Origin: Pediococcus claussenii ATCC BAA-344 | GTDB lineage: Bacteria; Bacillota; Bacilli; Lactobacillales; Lactobacillaceae | Assembly (NCBI RefSeq): GCF_000237995.1 | Contig: NC_016605.1 | Location: 558,001 to 622,000 of the forward strand | Direction: 5' to 3' | Length of the DNA: 64,000 bases | Shown: positions 43,924-50,867 of the stretch, piece by piece | How positions within the stretch are numbered: position 1 is the first letter of the stretch | Layout of the letters: each line of letters opens with the position of its first letter | Translations under genes and position numbers: made by a program | The notes under the pieces: model-generated | Databases searched by the model: none | What the model saw: the letters and a program-made list of their open reading frames with translations, nothing else | What the model was told of the DNA's origin: nothing

Positions 43924-45409
43924 AGCGGAGTTAAGGGCTGATGAACCAGAGGCAGAAACTCCCGAAGATAATACAGACACACAAGAAAATTCAGATACAA
44001 CTAATAATAAAGATGATAGCAAGGACGGTAAGACCGTCTCCGGCTATGCTATGGTTTGGAATACACCAAGTAAACCTCTGAAAGACGGGGACACTTCATT
44101 TACTGAAATTATCACGCCAGAGGCATTAAGTGGCACAGATTTAAGTAACGTTATTTTGCTATCTAATCATGATTACAGCGAGCCTCTAGCAAGTGTTAAG
44201 GCGGGTACTTTGAAACTAGAAACTGATGATAAAGGGCTTCACTTTGAAGCTACTTTACCTAATACCACTGCTGCTAATGATACCTATGAAAATATCAAGG
44301 CTGGTAATATTGATTCAGCAAGTTTCAGGTTTAGTAATGTTGATGACAGTTGGGAAAAAGATGACGCAGGCAATATCACAAGAACGATTAATCAGATTAG
44401 AGATTTATTTGAAATTTCGACTGTAACAGTTCCTGCTTATGATGATACAAATGTGGCAGTTGATACCCGTAGCTATGAAAAATTTATGAATAAAGAAAAT
44501 GAGGAAAGTAAACATATGGAAAATACAATTATTGAAAACACAGAAGAAGCAACAGAAACACGTTCATTTGAAGATTATATTAGAAGCAATGGGGAAACTC
44601 GTGACGGTTTAACCACTGATGGTAATAAACCAATTATCCCAAGTGAAGTTATTACACCGATTTTTGAATATAAACAAAATAAGGCTAATTTAGGTCAGTA
44701 CGTAACAGTTAAGACGGTTTCAACTGGAGCAGGTATTTACCCAATTTCAGTTAATAATAACGCTACATTGGCTACTAAGGCAGAGCTTGCACAGATTGCT
44801 GATGTTGATAGTGGTATCACAGGGGTAGAGTTCAAAGTAGTAACCCGTGCTGGTAAAATCTTCTTATCACAAGAAATTATTGATGATTCAGCCATTCCAA
44901 TCGTTTCAGAAGTTCAAGCACAGTTGCAGAAATTAGTTAACAATACCGACAACACTAACATTGTGGCATTACTTAAAAAGGCAACTAAGAAAGCAGTAAC
45001 CAGCTTGGACGATGTTAAGACTACATTTAATGTTGATTTAGACCCCGCTTTGAATAAGTCAGTGGTTACTAACCAAGGTGGTTTCAATTATCTTGACCAA
45101 CTCAAGGACAACGAGGGGCGTTATATGTTACAAGCTGACCCTACAAGCCCTACAGGTAAATCATTATTCGGTGCTCCAATTATTGTGGTTCCAAGTGTTC
45201 TATTACCAGATGAAACAGCAGGCTCATCATTCCCAATGTTTGTAGGGGACTTAGAACAATACATTGCCTTGTTCAAACGTAATCAAGTATCTGTAAACTG
45301 GCAACAATTCGACAGCTATTCAAGTGGTCTTGCGGTAGTTGTTCGTAACGATTATGAAGTGATTGACGCTAATGCCATGGTTTACTTAACTATTGGGGCT
45401 GGTAAGTAA
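43898..45409 (+). CDS. Prohead protease-major capsid protein fusion
   Basis: One 503-residue polypeptide carries both functions. Residues ~1-200 are an HK97-type (U35) protease with its His in LLSNHDYSEPLASV (about 90) and Ser in DSASFRFSNV (about 140); ~205-250 is a short acidic linker in place of a scaffold; ~250-503 is an HK97-fold capsid (PIIPSEVITPIFEYKQ, LGQYVTVKTVSTGAGIYPI, LFGAPIIVVP, YSSGLAVVVRNDYEVID). An internal ATG (44472 or 44517) could give capsid alone. There is no stop or frameshift between the domains. Confidence 0.9.
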   Translation: MEDRRLTIEAELRADEPEAETPEDNTDTQENSDTTNNKDDSKDGKTVSGYAMVWNTPSKPLKDGDTSFTEIITPEALSGTDLSNVILLSNHDYSEPLASVKAGTLKLETDDKGLHFEATLPNTTAANDTYENIKAGNIDSASFRFSNVDDSWEKDDAGNITRTINQIRDLFEISTVTVPAYDDTNVAVDTRSYEKFMNKENEESKHMENTIIENTEEATETRSFEDYIRSNGETRDGLTTDGNKPIIPSEVITPIFEYKQNKANLGQYVTVKTVSTGAGIYPISVNNNATLATKAELAQIADVDSGITGVEFKVVTRAGKIFLSQEIIDDSAIPIVSEVQAQLQKLVNNTDNTNIVALLKKATKKAVTSLDDVKTTFNVDLDPALNKSVVTNQGGFNYLDQLKDNEGRYMLQADPTSPTGKSLFGAPIIVVPSVLLPDETAGSSFPMFVGDLEQYIALFKRNQVSVNWQQFDSYSSGLAVVVRNDYEVIDANAMVYLTIGAGK

Positions 45410-45678
45410 TGAGTGTTACCGTAGACGACATTAAACGTAGTCTAAGAATTGATTTAACTGATGATGATGAGATGATTCAGACCTACATTAATACAGCAAA
45501 TCAATATGTATTAGACGCTGTGGGCGGTCAAACAGATATTACCAAGTTTGAACAATATGACTTTGCGGTTAGTCTATTAACACAATTCTGGTATGCAAAT
45601 CGTAATATAGATATGAAAGAAACTCCCTATCAAGTTGTATCAATGATTCAACAATTACGAGGGAAAACGTTACTTTAA
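45409..45678 (+). CDS. Head-tail connector protein (gp6-like)
   Basis: An 89-residue helical protein of the phage connector family: MSVTVDDIKRSLRIDLTDDD, QTYINTANQYVLDAVG and YDFAVSLLTQFWYANRN are characteristic of HK97 gp6/QLRG-type adaptors that bind below the portal. Its start overlaps the capsid stop by 1 nt. It is the last long gene of the element; no tail gene follows. Confidence 0.88.
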   Translation: MSVTVDDIKRSLRIDLTDDDEMIQTYINTANQYVLDAVGGQTDITKFEQYDFAVSLLTQFWYANRNIDMKETPYQVVSMIQQLRGKTLL

Positions 45679-45737
45679 TCGAAAAAAATATATACATTTG
45701 ATATATAATATAGACATAAATAAATTTATATTTATTT

Positions 45738-45793
45738 GTCCTCGGTTCAGGTATTTATAAAGTGGACACCTGATTAATTCGATTGTAGAGGAC
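45738..45793 (+). other. Nested inverted repeats after the head operon
   Basis: GTCCTC (45738) pairs with GAGGAC (ending 45793), and TCAGGT inside it pairs with ACCTGA. No gene. It may be a structured 3' RNA element or regulatory site. Confidence 0.4.
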
Positions 45794-45857
45794 ATTGCTT
45801 TTTGCCCTGATGGTAACTAGCGTTGTAATTCATTTAACATGTTAATATCTTAGTCAT

Positions 45858-45899
45858 AACTCCAGGACAAAGCACATTACGCTACCCCTGGAGTTTTTT
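45858..45899 (+). terminator. Terminator of the late head operon
   Basis: aactccagg pairs with cctggagtt around a 24-nt loop, and a run of T follows. Confidence 0.85.
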
Positions 45900-45915
45900 G
45901 TTATAATGAGAGTAC

Positions 45916-45953
45916 AAAAAAAGGAGTTGCCCCGCTTGCTGGGTCTCCTTTTT
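45916..45953 (-). terminator. Terminator of the toxin transcript
   Basis: aaaaaggag-accc...gggg-caactccttttt in the minus direction: a 9-bp outer stem with an inner CCC/GGG stem, ending in a long T run, 18 nt after the toxin stop. Confidence 0.8.
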
Positions 45954-45970
45954 AAGTGTTTTGTGTATGA

Positions 45971-46075
45971 TTACTTGCTAAGTAAAGTCAGTAAGGTATA
46001 CCATACTAATGAAGACAATAGGTTAATGCACACTGGCAAAGCTATCACTTCAAAAAAACGTTTGATGTGTTTCAT
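45971..46075 (-). CDS. Candidate type I toxin peptide, 34 aa
   Basis: A short frame too small for routine gene finding. The peptide has a basic N terminus (MKHIKRFFEVI), a long hydrophobic stretch with LPVCINLLSSLVWYTLLTLL and a final Lys: one membrane helix, as in Fst, TxpA and similar type I toxins, though I see no clear family match. The strong site AAAGGAGG is locked in a hairpin (AGGAG-GTAA-CTCCT, with a GNRA loop) directly before the ATG. A -10 TATAAT lies at 46144-46139 (minus) and a terminator at 45953-45916, giving a ~210-nt mRNA. The start region is duplicated in a divergent small RNA. Confidence 0.65.
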   Translation of the reverse strand: MKHIKRFFEVIALPVCINLLSSLVWYTLLTLLSK

Positions 46076-46231
46076 GGAGGAGTTACCTCCTTTCAGTAAC
46101 CATTCCTTTGGGGTAAAGGTATCATGTTACTGTTTTATATTATACAGGTAAATTTAACAATTAATATAGATTGTATAATGCTACAAATTGTTGTACCATA
46201 ATTGTAGATGTGTTTCGGAGGAATTGCCTCC
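46063..46231. repeat. Direct-repeat pair linking toxin mRNA and antisense RNA
   Basis: Copy 1 (46065-46090) is gatgtgtttc-at-ggagg-agtta-cctcc; copy 2 (46207-46231) is gatgtgtttc-ggagg-aattg-cctcc. Because the toxin is read leftward and the small RNA rightward, the copies are complementary as RNA. Copy 1 covers the toxin ribosome binding site, start codon and first codons. Confidence 0.8.
46139..46179. promoter_or_regulatory. Divergent -10 boxes for toxin and antitoxin RNAs
   Basis: TGTATAAT occurs leftward (TATAAT at 46144-46139) and rightward (TATAAT at 46174-46179), 29 nt apart. Neither has a good -35. Confidence 0.5.
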
Positions 46232-46307
46232 ATAGTGCTAAATAGGGGTATTTAGTACGTAGTTGTGTCGTTGGGTGTTGTCGGGGTCGTTGACAACACT
46301 TTTTTTG
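46186..46307 (+). ncRNA. Candidate antisense antitoxin RNA
   Basis: From the predicted start near 46186 to the terminator at 46307, about 120 nt with three hairpins: GGAGG-AATTG-CCTCC, CTAAATA-GGGG-TATTTAG and the terminator GTGTTGTC...GACAACAC plus T run. The first hairpin and the ten bases before it are complementary to the toxin translation start region. No coding frame with a ribosome binding site is seen. Confidence 0.6.
46275..46307 (+). terminator. Terminator of the antisense RNA
   Basis: gtgttgtc pairs perfectly with gacaacac around GGGGTCGTT, followed by eight T residues. Confidence 0.9.
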
Positions 46308-46345
46308 TACATAAAAACCACTAACGGTTATGCCAGTGGTCTAAT

Positions 46346-46421
46346 TATTGCCCTGTAAGATGGTTAAAAATAAAACTGAAAAAGAATTGAAAGTTAAGTG
46401 ACTTAGTCAAAAACTTAGTCA
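46346..46421. repeat. Arm-type sites at the right end
   Basis: tattgccctgtaag (46346-46359) is the inverse of the motif at 33811. The tandem acttagtcaaa pair (46401-46421) repeats the one at 32596 beside attL. Both lie 60-140 bp from attR and are probably integrase or excisionase binding sites. Confidence 0.7.
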
Positions 46422-46482
46422 AAGTGATTTATAGGTTCGCCAATGCCTACGTAACAGCGGTTGTAGGGTGTAAAATACAAAC

Positions 46483-46553
46483 CCCGCCGACTCCATTTTT
46501 AATAATTTATCCCGTTGTATACAGCGTTAAAACGTTGATATGACGGGATTTTT
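46483..46553. repeat. attR (71-bp direct repeat)
   Basis: Second copy of the ssrA 3' end and terminator, 13,999 bp from attL; 70 of 71 bases match. Chromosomal sequence resumes to the right. Confidence 0.95.
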
Positions 46554-46844
46554 TATTCTTATTGAATAGCTAAAATGGCCTGTAATTCGATAACCATATT
46601 TGTAGTTAGCCCTGTCTTGAGCCACGTTATGATTCGTTATTGCTACCAAAAAAGCAACCAATCTCCGAATAAGAGAAGGTTGCTTTTTTTGACATATATT
46701 AGCAGGTAACCAGCAAGTGCCTGTTTTTAATAATTCTAACCAGTATAAAGGATGATTTACTCAGTTAAAAAATTTATTTTAACTGAGCATTAAACACTAC
46801 AAATATGATTCGTGTTTTTTTCAACTAACTAATCTAATTGGTGG
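46554..46844. other. Chromosomal gap after attR with two hairpins
   Basis: No gene. A strong bidirectional terminator lies at 46648-46690 (aaaaaagcaacc paired with ggttgctttttt). A second hairpin at 46760-46787 (ctcagttaaaa paired with ttttaactgag) lies just beyond the end of the leftward membrane-protein gene. Confidence 0.75.
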
Positions 46845-48956
46845 TTATAACTCAATTGTGTTAGTTAATCGTGATTTCGTTCTGCGTGGTGCTGGGTCCC
46901 ACCAAATGAACAACAGAATTATCAATAAAAACAAGGATAAATTACGGACCACTGTAGACGTTGAAGTCAGTGTAAAGGACATTGCCTGATTTGAAAAATA
47001 GGCGGTTCGATGAAAAATATTATAAACATACCAACAGATAATTGGCTCTCTACGAGGGAGTATTTTCCCTGTCTTTAGAGAATAATTAGCTGAACCGCTC
47101 GCATATTTAACCGGATGTTTACTATTGTTTTTGATAGTTACATCGAGAGCCTTTACACGCGTATTTTGATAGTGGATGTTTTTAATCAGATTAGCTTTAT
47201 TTTTAATTTTGTTAAGTACAAATCCATTAGATTTAACGGTAATCGTAACTGGTTCCTTTGATCTTGAATTTAAAACTAGTTTATTAGTCTCCAGTTCAGG
47301 CAATGGAACTATAAATTTATAGGTACTATTAGGTTTTATGGTTATACTTTGGGGAGAAAAGTATTGTCCATCTCCTTGCTGTGCGATTAGTTTGGATCCA
47401 ATTATAGTTTGCGAATTTGTTTGAAGAATATACATGCCACTTATAAACATACCAAATATTATCAAACTACTAAGAACTAGGCGTTTTTTAGCGTTACGCA
47501 AATGAAGCTTTGCCATGTTTGTCCATCCTGCACAGCCAAGTACCATTAGTATTGGTAGCAGGGGAAGTGAATAACGTGGCTCAACTTCCCATATAAAAAC
47601 GTGAAAAGTAGTTAAACCAAGTACCATTAGACTGAACAGAGACGTCGAAATCAAGTGCTTTTTTTGCTTGAAAAGTTGCCAAACACAGCCGACTAACAGG
47701 GCTATGTACCAGCACTGAGCGAGTAAAAGTAGCCAGAACTTATAACTTTGTTGTTGGTTTAAGTACCAATTGGGCGCTTTAATCCATTGGGGAATTAAGT
47801 TAATGGCATCAAAATCACCATGACTTAAAAATACACCAAGTTTTTTAGAGAAATGGAAGGCTAAACCGAATGGTCCCATGTCAGTGACACGGTTTTTGAT
47901 CAATGTCTTGGTAAATTCTTTTTTTTGAGCCTGCGTTTTGAGTCGTCGAACGGCGTCAAAATCAACGCCGGCATATTGACCTTGTTTTTGGGGATTAAGA
48001 CTCATGGCGATCCAACTTGTGACGGGTGTTGCTTCATTGATGTTAGGAGAATACCCTCTATTTGTGGCCCCAATGGATGTCAACTTAAAGCATAGTAATA
48101 ACATTATGATACAGCCCAATAACCATTTTAAAGCTAATTTCCAGTTAATTCTTTTGATACAAATAGCTCCAATTAAGGCCATTACGACAGCAATAAAAAA
48201 TGTTATCATGTTACTTTTCATCACGATGGAAAAGCCAAGTAATACCCAAGTTCCAAGGCCAGCTAACCAACGGACAGAACCCTGCCTTTTAATAAATAGA
48301 TAGGCTAAAGCTACCAAGTTTAAGCCTATTGGCATTATAAGTGGGTCGTTGTAATCAAAAAGTCCGTAAGCGTATATTGGTATACTAAACAGCCAGGTTA
48401 ACATAAGAAATAGAGCACCCGGACGCCAACGCCTCCATTGTTTTAAAATGAAAAGTCCGGACACCAATCCGGTATCGATCCAGATAAATCTTAGAATATT
48501 TAATAAAACCCATGGATTGGGAATACCTAATTTTAAAGTGGTTTTTAGGATCATTGCCTCAAATAAAGCCGAATTAACATTATTTGGATAGATTCTAAAG
48601 TAGCTTGGCCAACTGTGACTTCCTGTAGCTAACGCAATGGCTTGGTTACGTACAAATGAAACATCGGCCCTAGCAACTGCAACAAAATGAAACGATGTCC
48701 ATAATTGAGCTCCAATGATTAATACCCCAATAATATATAGTAAATATTTATATATGGATTGATGTCCTATTGTGGTTATTTTATGTATACCGTTTATTAT
48801 TATTAATAATCCAATTGTAAAAATTATGACTGCGATTGGTTTTGCCCAGTCTTCTGTGTCAAAAAAACTAGCTGGCATTAAACTGGCTAGTAACATAACT
48901 GATAGCAACAAGACAGCTGTTATCCAGTTAAACCCGATCAATATTCTTTTCCCCAT
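46845..48956 (-). CDS. Large polytopic membrane protein, GT-C glycosyltransferase-like
   Basis: A 703-residue protein with about 13 hydrophobic helices over its first ~530 residues, followed by a ~130-residue external beta-rich domain (TYKFIVPLPELETNKLVLNS) and a last helix near the C terminus. This outline fits GT-C-type membrane glycosyltransferases that use lipid-linked sugars, with an early extracellular loop containing charged residues (VARADVSFVRNQAIALATG). I find no decisive motif, so substrate and reaction are open. A GGGGGA site precedes the ATG at 48956. Single gene. Confidence 0.65.
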   Translation of the reverse strand: MGKRILIGFNWITAVLLLSVMLLASLMPASFFDTEDWAKPIAVIIFTIGLLIIINGIHKITTIGHQSIYKYLLYIIGVLIIGAQLWTSFHFVAVARADVSFVRNQAIALATGSHSWPSYFRIYPNNVNSALFEAMILKTTLKLGIPNPWVLLNILRFIWIDTGLVSGLFILKQWRRWRPGALFLMLTWLFSIPIYAYGLFDYNDPLIMPIGLNLVALAYLFIKRQGSVRWLAGLGTWVLLGFSIVMKSNMITFFIAVVMALIGAICIKRINWKLALKWLLGCIIMLLLCFKLTSIGATNRGYSPNINEATPVTSWIAMSLNPQKQGQYAGVDFDAVRRLKTQAQKKEFTKTLIKNRVTDMGPFGLAFHFSKKLGVFLSHGDFDAINLIPQWIKAPNWYLNQQQSYKFWLLLLAQCWYIALLVGCVWQLFKQKKHLISTSLFSLMVLGLTTFHVFIWEVEPRYSLPLLPILMVLGCAGWTNMAKLHLRNAKKRLVLSSLIIFGMFISGMYILQTNSQTIIGSKLIAQQGDGQYFSPQSITIKPNSTYKFIVPLPELETNKLVLNSRSKEPVTITVKSNGFVLNKIKNKANLIKNIHYQNTRVKALDVTIKNNSKHPVKYASGSANYSLKTGKILPRREPIICWYVYNIFHRTAYFSNQAMSFTLTSTSTVVRNLSLFLLIILLFIWWDPAPRRTKSRLTNTIEL

Positions 48957-49291
48957 AGTTCCCCCGTGATATTTATGTAGTAATAACTTTTATATATTTA
49001 TTTTAAAACACTAAAAAATTGAAAAAAAGTATGGATAAATGAAAGAAAAATGAGCTTTTTTCAGAATTTTGTGATGTAAAAATCGTTATAAAAGGTTTGC
49101 AAAGCACATAATAATATTTTAACGTAATACAGTGTAAAATCCTAAAGTGTTTTTTAGAAAATTGGCAAATAATTGTTCGAGACGTTTGACCACCAAAATA
49201 GTATGTCCAAATCACCCAATTTAATATGGCAATAAGCGTTTGAATTGAACAACCAAAGCAATTATTAATTGTATAGAAAGGAACTTTGAAT
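48957..49291. other. Intergenic region before the MerR remnant
   Basis: AT-rich sequence of 335 nt without a supported gene. It contains the leader of the leftward membrane protein and, at its right end, a GAAAGGAAC site for the MerR remnant. Confidence 0.5.
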
Positions 49292-49432
49292 ATGAAAAGC
49301 AGTGAAGTTTCTAAACTCCTTAATATTTCAATTGATACTTTGAGATATTATGAAAAAATTGGTATTATTCCAACTGTTTCACGAGATAAAAATGGATATC
49401 GTGACTATCAAACCACTGATTACTTCAACTAA
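49292..49432 (+). pseudogene. MerR-family regulator, N-terminal remnant
   Basis: A 46-codon frame encodes the MerR DNA-binding half (SSEVSKLLNISIDTLRYYEK and GIIPTVSRDKNGYRDY) and then stops after TTDYFN. The effector-binding part is missing. It runs directly into the tail of an aldo/keto reductase in another frame, so a deletion joined two formerly adjacent genes. The ribosome binding site and the start are intact, so a truncated DNA-binding peptide could still be made. Confidence 0.8.
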
Positions 49433-49701
49433 ATATTATTGTTTTATCAAAATCGACTAGTCCAGTTCGCATGCAACAAAATTTGAATGTTTTTGATTTT
49501 GAACTCTCTGGCGATGATATGGAAACTATCACTGGCTTGGAAAATGGGACACAAATAATGAATTTTGATGATGAAAAAATAGTGAAGCGTTGGACTAGAC
49601 TGATTCCGTTATTGAATGGGGCAATTAATATTGCTTCTTCACGAATTACGCGGCCTTTATTTTTATCGTCGTTAAGATTATTTAATCGTAATCAGCACTG
49701 A
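49433..49701 (+). pseudogene. Aldo/keto reductase, C-terminal remnant
   Basis: The frame reads IIVLSKSTSPVRMQQNLNVF then DFELSGDDMETITGLENG, which is the cofactor-binding C-terminal end of aldo/keto reductases (compare the usual IPKS-x3-R-x5-N pattern). The catalytic N-terminal ~230 residues are absent. It lies out of frame with the MerR remnant just upstream. MerR regulators beside aldo/keto reductases are a common pair in lactobacilli, which explains the scar. Confidence 0.8.
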
Positions 49702-49886
49702 TTTAAAAAATAGGATGTAACCACTTAATAGTTAAATCAAAAAATTACGATTTTGAAGGATGCTATGTTGCTATTCAAACTAACTAAATAATATTTTTCT
49801 TGCTAAGCGTTTCAACCCTGTATACAATCAAAGAGAAGCTGTGAGTTATTACAACGGCACAATATACATAAAAGGGAAGAGATACA

Positions 49887-50807
49887 ATGGTTTCAAAGTG
49901 GTTAAAATGGCCAGTTTTTGTTGAACTGACTGAAATTTATACTGCACCTTTGAATGTTTTATGGTTCATTTTAGGTGCTGCAACATCACAATTTTTATAT
50001 AAGACATACGATTTTTGGAATGTATTATTATGTCTTATATGCGTTTTTATTTTCGATCTTGCTGTAAATGTTGCGGATAATTATTTTGATTATTTACACG
50101 CAAATGATGAGGAATTTAAACAAACTGTTAACCCATTGGGAAGGTTGAAGTTGCCAATTGCAGGTGTACGTAATTTAACAATTGTATTATTTGTAATTTC
50201 GGTTATTCCTGGAGCGTTATTGTTATGGCGGGTAGGTCCAACTCTAATAGTCTTTGGATTGATTGGCTATTTGATTGGAATATTTTATACAGCGGGATCC
50301 AAGCCGATTAATGCAACACCATTTGCCGAGTTAATTGTTGCGTTATCCATTTCGTTTTTTATTCAATTAACATGTGTTTTTATTAGTATTCACGGTGTTG
50401 TTCCGTTCACACTTGGTGTCATTGGGAAAACATTTCTGATAGCATTACCGCAAACATTAATTTTTTATAGTTTGCAATTAGCAAATAATACCGTTGATTT
50501 GGATGAAGATATAAAAAACGATCGTCATACCTTACCTTACTTTATTGGTAAGAAACATTCTTTTCAGTTGATTAAAGTTTTAATCGCAATTGGAATTGTT
50601 TGGCCAATTATTAATATTTTATTGGGACTTTCTCCATTGGTTGTGATTTTAAGTTGTCTATCGTTTTTCCCCATTCGGAAGGGTTCACATCCTTTCTTTA
50701 CAAATCCAGACAAAAAAACAACTTACTTACCATTCATCAAAAGTAATTCACTGTTCTTTATTTTGTACACGTTACTTTATGCAATTGGAACATGGTTGCA
50801 CTTATAA
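49887..50807 (+). CDS. menA: UbiA-family prenyltransferase, MenA-like
   Basis: A 306-residue membrane prenyltransferase with about nine helices. The two Asp-rich motifs are NVADNYFDYLHANDEE (about 59-74) and NNTVDLDEDIKNDRHTLPYF (about 200-219). MenA attaches a polyprenyl chain to 1,4-dihydroxy-2-naphthoate; many lactobacilli keep menA without the full menaquinone pathway and use it for imported precursors. No other men gene is in the window, so the symbol rests on family resemblance. A GGGAAGAG site precedes the ATG. Confidence 0.8.
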   Translation: MVSKWLKWPVFVELTEIYTAPLNVLWFILGAATSQFLYKTYDFWNVLLCLICVFIFDLAVNVADNYFDYLHANDEEFKQTVNPLGRLKLPIAGVRNLTIVLFVISVIPGALLLWRVGPTLIVFGLIGYLIGIFYTAGSKPINATPFAELIVALSISFFIQLTCVFISIHGVVPFTLGVIGKTFLIALPQTLIFYSLQLANNTVDLDEDIKNDRHTLPYFIGKKHSFQLIKVLIAIGIVWPIINILLGLSPLVVILSCLSFFPIRKGSHPFFTNPDKKTTYLPFIKSNSLFFILYTLLYAIGTWLHL

Positions 50808-50814
50808 TTTTCCA

Positions 50815-50851
50815 CAAAAAAAGGCTGAGATAATTAATTCTCAGCCTTTTT
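50815..50851. terminator. Bidirectional terminator
   Basis: aaaaaaggctgaga pairs with tctcagccttttt around TAATTAAT, between convergent menA-like and alcohol dehydrogenase genes. Confidence 0.88.
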
Positions 50852-50867
50852 TGTATATTTGTGTTAA

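Larger units (their letters stand above)
32484..46553. mobile_element. Capsid-forming PICI-like satellite integrated in ssrA
   Basis: A 14.1-kb element bounded by 71-bp direct repeats. Leftward genes: integrase and repressor. Rightward genes: two small HTH proteins, three small proteins, prim-pol, SF3 primase/helicase, an iteron region, an ArpU-like regulator, head-tail adaptor, HNH, TerS, TerL, a small membrane protein, portal, protease-capsid fusion and connector. No tail, tape-measure, baseplate, holin or lysin gene is present, and no broken remains of any are visible. That content is the known pattern of cf-PICIs, which make their own small capsids and use helper phage tails. All structural genes look intact. 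A decayed prophage is the alternative. Confidence 0.85.

Noticed and set aside
45906-46151. 81-residue rightward frame in the right end of the satellite
   Set aside because: It begins inside the toxin terminator, runs antisense to the toxin peptide, has no ribosome binding site and a product with no protein-like pattern.
32484-46553. Ordinary prophage or prophage remnant
   Set aside because: All head, packaging and replication genes are intact, and there are no tail or lysis genes or fragments of them; decay would be expected to leave broken pieces.
49003-49215. 70-residue leftward frame in the gap before the MerR remnant
   Set aside because: No ribosome binding site, and composition is simply that of translated AT-rich spacer.
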